NCBI RefSeq assembly: GCF_910592395.1
Contig: NC_088309.1
Location: 22,260,599 to 22,324,598, forward strand
Reading direction: 5' to 3'
From: Lineus longissimus
Lineage: Eukaryota > Nemertea > Pilidiophora > Heteronemertea > Lineidae
DNA: 64,000 bases
Positions within the stretch are counted from its first letter, which is position 1. Each line of letters begins with the position of its first letter. The position numbers and the translations under genes were made by a program. Of this stretch, positions 36,549 to 48,500 are shown one piece after another. The notes under the pieces were generated by a model. It searched no databases. It was not told the DNA's origin and saw only the letters and a list, made by a program, of their open reading frames with translations.

Positions 36549-39500
36549 ATGTCCAGTAGGCAGCCGAATGATAGGCAAGTATACTGTTGGATCGGACCAT
36601 ATATCAGTTCAAACGAACGTTGCACGTACATCATGAAATACTCAATTATAAAGTACCGGTGAAATAAGTGTAAATTTCGGTATAGATTCCTCTGTGGAGG
36701 TGTTTTTGTTCAAGTGTTTAGTTTTTCAGCTTTCATAATTTTGCAGGCAATGCACAGGATGATGCATACACAAGTACATGTAGTAGGGCCAGGGTCAGAG
36801 AAAGGGTATTGTATTATTTGTAATGTAGGTTGAGAAGGGCTTGACTGTAATGATGAAAGTTGAGGATTTCCTGATTAATCACCATGGCATTGGCCTGTTG
36901 TTGAGTTAATTAGCTTGTACTAACCTCAATGACGCTTGCCCACCGACCGGGCCCAGTCACTTACTTTCTGATGTCTCAAGTTACGATCTTCTGTTTTTCA
37001 GAGGCCCAGGTGGTCCACCATCGGATGTGGCATCTCCCTACAAGAGAGGTCGACCTTTAACCCCGCCAGCGGTGACGAGACCAGCAGGATATCCCTACCC
37101 TCAGGACTCACAGAGGTACGGCCAGATGCCGATAGGAACGCCTGCATATGGCATCTACCGAGACCCTGGGCCTCAGTATCAGGTATATATATATATATAT
37201 ATTATTTATTTGCTCGATACAGTGAAATAGAAAAAGATTGAGCTGTTCTTAGCTCCTGAGGAGAAAGCCTGAATGTTATTGTCAAGTCCAGGGTCAGGCC
37301 TAGCCGTTAACCAGTTTCTGCAGTTCAGTGAACTTGAGACAGCAAAGGAAATAATTTTGATAATTTTTTTACTGCAGAAATAGGTACATTTGTTTCTGTG
37401 AATCTCTCTTCAAATGATTCATAATATTAATCTACCTGGACTTGAAATAGATCAAGGTGACCTTTTGAACCAGACAGTCAAGGACAAAGTGTCTTGTTGC
37501 TCTTTCTGTTGTTGTGCACGTCATTGTCATTATGATGTCCTAGTTTTTTAGAATAAATATGTCAATGTCAATTCAAAGCCTTCTAACAGTAAGTTCTAGA
37601 TTCTACTTTAATTCTTCAACTTTCAACACTATACTATAAAATATAGACCATATTTTGATCCCCAAATGACATACATGTATTAGATTATCCAGAATTCCAG
37701 TCGTGGAAAAATAATTAAGTTCCGTATTTGTACTTTCAATTGGTGCATGTTGACTACGTACACATTAGTACACATAAGTTATCAACATTACCTAAGAAAT
37801 GGGTCAAGTGACAAATATGATATATGGATGAACCCAGCTTAATAATCTTATCTGTGTGACAAAAGACATCGTGACCTTCCAGTTCTTTTCTAACTGTCTG
37901 AGAAATATGTGTGACTGTGGTTGATCTCTTGAACACTACTTATTTCAGGTGTTTCATCCTTTGAAAATAGTTTGTGTAATGAATGTATCCCTGCTGACCA
38001 ATAGAATTTAGAAAACACCACCTTCTTTGTAAACTTTGAGTTGGGAGATAAGAAAAAAAAGGCAGTGCTGGCCGTGTTTGCCTTTGTATATTTCATTTTG
38101 AGGGGTCTTGCTGAAAGGATTTTGTTTTTGGTTGATGAAAAAGTTATTGGCCTAGCTACATGTACCTACCCTAAATTTTGGAGAGGTATTTTATATCAAA
38201 TAAACAACATCTATCATGAGCCAAATCAAATGAATAAACAGGTTTTGGAAGCATGCTCGTCTACCCGAAATACTTGCCTCCTAGTCTGATTTTGATATCA
38301 GAATTGCATAAGTTGATTGATTGATTGTCATTTTATATATTTGACCATCTGATCATGTAATACAAATACATGATTAAAAATGATGGTGTGTAATTAGGTC
38401 AAGAAATACTATAGTTGTTGGGGCTGACACATCGCTGACCTATTTCTCACCTGGACTCCTGACCTTTATCAGAAAGATTATTTTAAATGACATGACAAAC
38501 CTGCATTGAAGCATGTCCTGTTGGGTTACATGCAATGCACCTGTGTTTGAAATAAAACAGACATGTGGTTTGGCTGCATTATTGGTACTATTCTTTGGAT
38601 ATTTTAGTTTTGATTACAAATATGGGTGACCTACAATCTTGTCCTAAAGATGGAAAAGTGAGTTGCTTGAATTCATGGAATATCTATTCTATAGTTCTAA
38701 CTTTATAATGTTTTGTTTATACTGCACTATGGTTCATGTGTGTTGCACTGGTGGGTCCTGTTTTGTGACTTGCTTTACTGAGATCAAAACATTTTCTGTA
38801 GGTCCAGAGATATATTTAGGTACGACTGCGCCAGTGTCTGACCACCTATTCTTCTCCTCTTGTATTATCAGAATCATTTATCCTCTTCTTTTTATTGCTT
38901 TATAGAGTGAACGGGTCAATGACTACCATGATCGATTTCGGGAGGAACAAGCCCAGTTGCGTCGCAGACCGTCGATGCTGCAGGATTTCCCTAGTCATCA
39001 CGCTGCAGGAATTGAAAGGGAGCGATCAACGGATCAGTACCGTTATGGGGCATATGAGCGCGAATCCCGCCAGGGCATGCACGAGAAACCGCCAGAGCAT
39101 GGTCCATATGGTAGCAAACGACAACGGCTCATGGTCGATACTTCGGCGCGTCCAGAGCTCTGTCAGCCTCTACAGATTGATACAGCTACTGAAACTAAAA
39201 AGGTAAACTTTTGAAGTCCTTACTCATTGCAGTACCAACAATACAGCCTCCAAACAACGTTCTTTAAGGAAATTAAGAAAGGAAAATCTAAAGAAAAAAT
39301 TCTTCTTGTGTCATATTACTTAAGTGATTTTGCAAATACGTAGGGTCTCAAAACAGACTTTGATGCTATTTCAGGAACCAGGTTATCACCCTCAAGTGGA
39401 AGCTATTTCTCCCACTCTTCCCCCAGAAGAGAATAAAGGCGAGGCTGCCTTGATGCGAGCAAACAAGGAGGAGCTCTTATCAAACATCAGCAAATTAGAT

Positions 39501-42500
39501 CGTGAGATTGCAAAAGTGGAAGGACAGATTGGCAAGTTGAAGAAGAAACAGCAGCAGTTAGAAGAGGAGTCAGTCAAGCCTCCTGAGGAGAAGCCTTCAC
39601 CCTCGGAGCCCCAGGCTGAAGCCAAGCATCTGAGTGTAGCCCAGATTATCTATGCTGAAAATAGGGTAAGTAATGATTCTAGTACTTCTGCAAGAACCTT
39701 TACTGGAGGATTTGCGCACAGTGTGGATTCCATCGCATTCACAATGCAATGTCTAGTGACTGTTAGTACAATGTACATGTTTAGTTAGAGGATGTACATG
39801 TACATGAAAGTTTAAAGGAGGTCACACAGTTTTATCTCTGATTCAGTTTCCCATACAGCGAGTCCAGGTTTTTAAAGTCTCTTTGAAAGCTTTTAAGTCT
39901 TCATTGATACCCAGACTGGTACCCACTGTTTCCCGCTCCTCATTGAATTGAAGTAAAGTTCAATAACCTCATTGATATTCTTATGTGACAATGTTTGCTG
40001 TTGCTACTCATAAATCATGGTTTTGTCATAGATTGACTTTGAATTGTTTATTTTTGTGTTGATAAATCATTGGTCTTTATGAGACTTTGATTTCAATTCT
40101 GTGATAATTATTATTAAAAAAAACGTGTGGAAATATATTAGCAAAAGATTAATGAGATCAAAATGAACATGCTTATATTTATCCTTGTGATCGGCGATTA
40201 AGATAACCTTTGGCTGTGGCCCAGTGTCCTGAGACTAGGCCACTGTCTTCACCGGTGCTGTGACAATGTTGTTTGTTGTGAACTAGGGCTTAGTTTGGTA
40301 TTGTCCCAATGGTGGTGCCATCATTGCCCAGTTGATGGACTCGTACCCTGTGTGATGTCACTTCGCTGGTGCGCTAGGATTCCTGACATTTTGACGATGA
40401 TGTAATGTTTTTATGTGGCTACTTCATCTAGAGACTTTGTACTTGTTGTTGGAGATCTTGATATTTGTGAGAAAAAGCTTTATTAAAAAGATTTACGAGA
40501 AGCGTAAATGCACTAAGCAAGTCATGTAAATTATTTGCCGAAACAGCTCCTCTAATTCATTCCATTGGTATGCAAGATCCAAATCCTCAACAAGGGGATT
40601 CTCTTGAAACATTCTGCTAATTTTTCATCAACACTGTTTCACTCTTTTTTAGAAAAAGGTTGAAGTTGCTCTTGGCACTCTTACCAAGCTTGGAACTAAA
40701 GTGGAGCTGGTAAGTCAAGTGGCCATATTGTTGTTAAATGTTATTGTACTCTGGTTTTTTATTTCATTGTTTAACATATTTTCTTCACAAAAATGTCCAC
40801 CTTTAACTTGCAGAGTGCAGAAAAAGCCTTGGTGTCCTGTGAATATAAAAGGCTGATAGAGTATTGGCCGTGGTTGCCCTTTGGACCAAGATGAAGATTC
40901 GAGACAGATTTAAGACCTCGATATATCAGTCTTAATAAAAAAAATCTCAAGATTTATTTGGATGTGTACAGGCCATTGAACCAATACTCATTTAACTTTT
41001 CAGCCTCTCTACAACCAACCATCAGACACAGCTATCTATCATGAAAACAAGAGAAAGTAAGTTATTTGATTCATTTACGTCTCTCAGCATCCAGAGAATA
41101 CACACGTGTAAAAGTTCTGCTCTAATTTCTGATGGCATGCTTATGATTTGATAAGAAATTATCTGATAAGAACTTGTGTTATTATGAGATGTTATCATTT
41201 CCAGACAGTGAGATGGGAATTGGGATTATGAACCTGCTACTGGTTGTTATAAAGCACAAAATTCATGTTATCCCTATTGGTTACGTTAAGTAACCTTAGC
41301 AACGTAAAATCACAATTTTTCCAACAACTTTGTTTAATCTAACGTGGTTTTGAACAACCCAGCCCAAATGTGTTAGATCACCGGTAGGCAATTTGTAGAA
41401 GTGTGGGTTTTATTGACTACAGCATTTTCACTGGGATGATATTGCATTCCTGATTCTTATAAACGGAGGTTGTCAGTTTAAAGATTGTCTTTCATTACAG
41501 ATTCCTCACCTTCAAGAAGAGGCTGATTTTACATTTCAAGAGGAAACACCAAGCAAGACGAATAAGGGTATGAGTATTTCCACTTTCAGTTGGACACTTT
41601 GAGAGACGTATCAGATTATGTCTCCCAGGCAGAAATACGCCCCATGGGCATCTGAATCTGATTATCACCCTTTGCCTTATGCCCCCTTACCAGATCCTTT
41701 GACCTTGTAACAGACATTATTTTCGCAATAACTCTAGAACAAAGTGTAATCAGCAAATTCTTATTTGTGCATCAGGCCAATTTGTCATGTCTAAGAGTAG
41801 GCATGCGAGTTAATTTCCTTCCATTATGTCACAAAAGCAAAAAAATCTATTCAGATGTTACAAAGCAAACCTTTAAATAGGACCTTCATGAAATCTGACG
41901 AAGTGTTATCTTCTATTTATAGGAGCGTTATCTGTCCGAGCGCTATGATCAACTGATGCAGGTGTGGCTGAAAAAGATGGAGCGGGTCGAGAACAGCAAC
42001 AAGCGTCGGGCCAAGGAAGCTCGCACGCGGGAATTCTATGAAAAGATATTTCCAGAGGTTAAGAAATCGCGCGAGGACCGTGAACGATTCACGCGGGTCG
42101 GTACGCGGAGTATCGGTGGTTATGCTCGTAGCGAGGCAGAACTCGAACAAATAATGGACGGTTTACACGAACAGGAAGAAGAGGATAAGAAAATGCGGAG
42201 TTATGCAGTTATTCCTCCGATGATGCTAGACGCCAGGCAGCGCCATTATAAGTTCATCAACACGAATAGTCTTATTGAGGATCCAATGGCCGAGTATAAA
42301 GAAAGGCAGCTACTTAATATGTGGACAGAACAAGAGAAAGAGATTTTCAAGGAAAAGTTTTTGCAACATCCAAAGAATTTTGGGGTCATAGCTTCCTATT
42401 TAGAAAGAAAGGTATGCCTGCCAATCATTCTGTCTGTGAATCAATCAATCATCCATTCAACCTGTCAAAGTTGTTGTGGTAGTTTCGCCTTTTCACTACA

Positions 42501-45500
42501 GGGGATTAGTGGCGTAGGATAAGTGGCCCTTGCTACTGGTATGAACCTCCTGCCAACAATCGTCTTAATGCACTCTAGCTGAGCACTTGTAATTAGGAGT
42601 GGTTGTTACTTTTCATTAATCTCATCATGCAAAGCAATCCTCTCAGTATAAATGTCATCCTTTATTTGGTCTCCTGCAAATATCATATATTTCCTTTTTT
42701 AATCCAGAGCGTGACGGACTGCATCCAATATTACTACCTGTCAAAGAAGAATGAAAACTACAAACAATTATTACGTAAACAGAGTGTAAAGAGACGAAGA
42801 CAGTTACAGAAACAACAGCCGCAACAGTCCCAGCTGCAGCCAACATCAATAGTAAGTTTCTCCATTACGTCTTTTCTTCCTCTTTGCCTTCGTTGATTTG
42901 ACAGTCACATCTGCCTGCTTGTTTTGTGTACTTGGCTGTCTTCTGCAATTGTAAAGGTAAAGTTTGTTGGTCATACTTATAGTGTACAGGGTAATTAACT
43001 GAAGCTTTGATGAAATTGTGTTCGTGTTTCAGCTTCCCCGCTCTAGTGAGGAGACCAAAGACATTAAGGAGGAGCCTAAGGCAGAAGAGCCAGTATCAAC
43101 CAGCAGGTATGTAGACGTATCTGTGGTATGGTTTGATAGAATCATTTCTAGTCAACTGTCTCTTCACTTAAGGATTTGAACCAGGGGCAGACGGTCTGCG
43201 TTGAATAACAGAAACCTTAAGGGTGTAGCTAAAGTGTAGTCAAAATATCCAGCTGTAGATGAGGGTTAGCTCGAGAGAATGACCTGTGTTTTCTGTTGCC
43301 AAGATTTGACAAGCTGAATGTTTTGTTTTAGTGATAAAAAGGAGATAAAAGAAGAGACCAACGAGGAGCCACAACCGAGTCAGCCTCCCACAACGGATGA
43401 GGGAGGTGACCAGGTCGAAGGAGGAGGAGCCCATCAGTGTGCCGTGTGCAAGACTCAGCTGGAACATTATGGGATGAGCCGGCCATTGACGAAGAGTAAC
43501 TGTGACCTGTACGGCCTGAGTGAGGCGGAACTGACCCCTGACATGAGGGTGTGCAGTAGTTGCAGGTGTCGCTCAGTTAGGAGAAGGTACACCCAGTATG
43601 TAACTCGAGCGGTTTGTCATGTACTAACAACTGTCGTTGGTAGGGATGAGACCAGATATTTTCTCTTAAAATCTCTGGGATTTCTGAACACTTTACCAGG
43701 TGTGGGTGAAAAAAAGTGCTACAACTGAAACCAACAATTTCATAACTTTCGAAAAATGAAGTGTCTCATCCCTGGTGTGATTGTGTCGAGTGCAATATGT
43801 GAACTATTGACAAAACTACTGCTTCCCTCACCTTTTACTCCTGGGCCACCACTGATTGGAAGGACAAACACTGTCCGGTCTGTGTTTAAATGTTCATGAC
43901 CTTTTTCCTTATAGTTTCTAACAGTCTTTTTTTCTGAATCTAACCACTGTGTATGCTTTAGTGTAGTCAATTATCATAATTCATTTATTATGGAATCGTG
44001 ATACAGGTTGTCCCAAAAAAATTTTCAGCGCTTTGATGCAGTAGTTTTTAGAATTACTTTTTTGGTTGGTAGGCAGAATGCATGAGTAAATCACAGTGAC
44101 CCTGATTGGAGGTGCTGCTCTTCTATTGTGGCCCATTTGTTTGCTGTTACTATACCAAGAAGGATACTTCTAGTTCTATGTAGTTGGGTGATGTAAATGT
44201 AAGATGTTGTTGACGCTCTCAAAGTAAATTCATTTTATGCTTTGTGTACATGTATGTGGTGATATGGCTTTTTCAAATTCTTACCTATCTTCCTCAGATG
44301 TCCTATTCCGACTTGTAAGACTCCCAAGAGAAAAGTGAAGCGACTGCGGCCGTTCCCTGCAAAGTGGGCAGAGCTATCACAGGATGTCAAGGAACCGGTC
44401 ATGAAAGATCTCCGTGAGTAATTTGATAATTACTCTGCCCTGGCCTTGCATCTTCATCCTAGACAGTAGGAGAGCCACATAGTCATAGCTGCTGGCTAGC
44501 ACTCAGTAGCCAGGCAGGCAGTTGCTACCCTATATTCAACTAGCTGGCGGTTGACCAACTGACCACATCGGAATGAGGTTACCGGCGGGCATCAACAATC
44601 GACTATCATTCACGAGGTGGACATGTTAATTACCAGGCCACCAGGATCGGTGACTGGGATGAGTATTCAGGGAAATTGATGTACACATTGTTACCGAAAA
44701 CGTGTTTGATGTTGTGGGAGTAAATGTTTGATTTCATCTTGCAGAGATTGGGGAAGACATCAGCAAGTGCTGCTCTGCATGTTTTAATCGTATCGCACGT
44801 AAGCTTGGCACCAATCCTCAAACAAATGAACCCCTGGTGGCTCTAGTGCCAGAGAATGGAGATGGTAAGATTAAAGTTTAATCAGAGTACCCAGTCCTTA
44901 TTCTGTCCAGCTGGAACTCTGTTGCTACATTTGTCCCCGCTTCCTGACTAATAGTGGCTGTCTCAAGTAAAAAATGTGGATTGTTACCAAAGTTTAACAC
45001 CTTTTGCTCCTCGTGCTTGTCTTAGTGGATCATGTAGTGTTGGATTTTATTAAATTAATGTATCGTCAACAATTCTGCATTTTTAATTCTTAAAAAATAA
45101 GAAAAATAGATGTATTTATTACATCAAACGCCTGTGAAAGTTTGCAGTTCATGTTTTAACACCTTTTGTTTTAACACCTTTTGTTAAAACAGTATAGAGT
45201 TTGTCAATTATGAAATGTTCTACCCATGTAGGGCCTAAACAACTCTCAAAGTAGGTACCATGCAAAATATCAACACTCTTTACATCTGCTAACCAATCCT
45301 ATCTGATTTACGTAATTATTATTCACTATGTCTCACTTTGTTGTTAACCCATTTGCCCCCTGCTTTGCCCAATCTTGCCCTGCCCCGTGGTGTCATTGAG
45401 ATTGGTAATAAACATGATATATTCATCATCATATCATATCATTGCAGGCGACAGCTCGGAGACGTCGCGGTGGACCGAAGAGGAGATGGATATTGCCAAG

Positions 45501-48500
45501 GATGGTGAGAATTTCAACTTTTCCCTTTTATTCTGCTCTTTTAGTGATGGTTTATATGGTCAGTGACTATGTTGACCATTTGTAAGAATTGCAAAGTGAA
45601 ATAATGCCACTACTGCAGGCTACGGCAGTGGGGTCTTGATATGCATGGTATAACCTCCTTTCTGGAACAATATGTCTGCTTCTAAAGAACTCTGGAAACT
45701 TCCAGTTAGCACCTTAGGACTTTCCTGGCACACCTGTGCAAGGTTCACACACCAGAAATGGGGGAAACATATTTATGTCGACCCCAGTAGACTTCAGGCA
45801 GACCTTTTCCGAGATTCATAAGCTATACTCTCTGACTTATGTCGCCAAACTTCTGTTAGAAACAGTGACTGCCTGAATATACAGTAGAACCTCTCTATTA
45901 AGGACACCCTCGGGACTGGCAAGTCCTGTCCATAATAGAGAGGTGTACTGATTAGAGAGGTCAAATCGAATGGAAGCAACCAATTTGGGACCAAACCTAG
46001 TGTCCTTAATTGAGAGGTTGTCCTTAATAGAGAGGTGTCCGCTAAGGGAGGTTCCACTGTATATGTGATATCTCAATTCTCTTCTCAATAGGTTTGCGCC
46101 AACATGGACAAGATTGGTTGGCCATAGCAAACTTGGTTGGGAGTAAAACTGAAGCCCAGTGTAAAAACTTTTATTTCAATTACAAGAGAAAGTTGAATCT
46201 GGAGACTTTGGTGCAAGAATACAAGAAGGCCAGGGTAAGCATGACGCAAATTCTTGGGCTATTTCTGGAAACTTGATGTTTGTCAAAAAGACTAAATTGC
46301 ATCAAGTTCATACCTTGAAATCGTTACAAAAATATTCTTAATCTGGTTTATAATCCAACTTCAAACTCTCAGTGGGATTCTAATTATGAGATGTGTTATT
46401 TTCCATCTCCTGGTTTTTCATTGTCAGCTGGTTGCAATATTTTTAGAGGCGATCATTGATATTACAATAATAAGGCAGCGTGAAGATCTAAATGACGTCA
46501 CAATATCTAACATCAGGAAAGTCTATGACGTCACTTCTATTTTTTTCCCAAGTTGTGAATCACAATAATAAAAAGACATGAAAATTTTGTTGTTCACAGT
46601 GTTTGACCTTTTTAACATTTTCAGAAACAAGACAATCGAACCATTTCGATCTCAGAAAGCATGGCGTCAACTGTAACAGCTGGCTCTGATGTCGAGATGA
46701 GCTCTGATGATGATAATGGTGATGAGTCCGATGGTGGTTCCGATACTACTAGCGCCCCCAGTATTTCTCAACTGGAACCTGAGAGGGACCGAGAGAAAGA
46801 AGTTGGTAAGTTGAGTGCCCTTTTGGGGAAATCTTCTTGGCATTTGCTGTTTTTTCAATTTTTATGTCTCCACTCCTATCTGATACTAAGAGCAGAGGTT
46901 TTGGCCTTACAAATTGCTGAGTACTTATCACTTTGAAATCATGGCATTGAGCTATAAAGGGATAGGTTTTTAACATGGGAAATTTTGTCAATGGCATCCC
47001 CCCAAAAGTCCTGGTTGGGGCAAAAGTAATGTTTGTTTATAGATCTCTATCCAAACTGCAGACCTTCCAGGAAAATGCTTTTCAAATTTTGTCCGAGGGG
47101 TTATGAGTGTGACCTTGACAGGTGCGAAAGTGTTCATTTTAGTTGTGTCTTGATTGAATGTCTTCCGTTGCAGAAGAAGACATGGAGACATCGCTACCTG
47201 CTGCATTGGCGTCGGGGGACTCGAGAGCCAAGTCAGTGGAGGAGAACAAGGCCGACATCCCCACTGGCTTGCAACAGAGCAGCTCACTCAGCACATCGCA
47301 AGTCAGCCTAAAGAGTAACCCAGACTACGACAGCAGTGCCACTCTCAGTGCCGATGAAGGCCCGTGTTCCCAGATGGATAAGGAGGGCTTTGTCGGAGCT
47401 GGCCAGGAGCCTGAAGTTTCTAGTCATGATTTCCTGCCACCTGTTGGGCAGCTACAGCCTCCATCATCTGGAAGAGACCCCAACGTTGATAAGAGGTAAG
47501 TGTACTTTAGTTGTGTAGTGCGAAGAATCCAGTTTTTTTCATTATATTATTTCTTGACTCAGATTCAGAAACAACAGTTTCATGTGAAATAACGCCCAGA
47601 ATCATATCATGATTTTAAAAAGCATGATTTTGACTCACATTAATTTGTAAAAAGGCTTTTTACAGTCCCAAGAAATCTTTTATAGGTGAGTCTTAAACAG
47701 ATCTTTTATTCATGCTAAAAGGCCATGTCATCCATATGGCTTTATTCTCTCTTTTAGAAATCTGATAAATGAATAACTTATTTATCTCCCCAGGCCCTTT
47801 CCTGATGATGGCAAACCAAGCCACTCTGGTGACCAAATCTCCAGTTCAACAGAACGACCCCAAGATAGTAAAGAACAGAAGCCCAAGCCAGAAGACAAGT
47901 CCGATAATGGTGCAAATGGCAACCTCCGGCCAGCATGCATCCGGGACTTGATTCATTCGGCAATTGAGAGAAATCTAACCAGGACTATCGGTAGAGGAAG
48001 TAAGTTAGGCTTACAGTAATATAATAAATATATAACTCGCCAAAAGCTTTTTTAGAAAAATATCTAAAACAAAGCTGAAAGTAGAGGGGAGTTTGTTGTA
48101 AGGCATAATGATTGAAGGAGTTCTTACGGATCCTCATTGATTATGTTCAAACATTGACAATTTTTAGGTAAAACCTTGTTTTAATTTTGAGCACTCTCAG
48201 ACTTCGTCAAGAAGGATTCTGCATGAAATGCAGTGCTTTATCATGGTGCTTTTGCTATTCAGATTTCTATCTATATTGTTTTTTCATGACTCGTTCATTA
48301 CTTGCAGCTGATGCCAGCAGAGATGTGGAACCTGTGCCAGGAAGAATTCCTCCAACAAGTGTGTATCCATCGCCAGCACTAGGAGTACCACCCAACTCCT
48401 CGCCGTCAGCTCCTAGTCAGATGGGCGGGCCAGCTGGCATGCCACCAAGGCCTCAACATATGATGATGGATCGTCAGGCAATGCCACATATGCCACCTGG

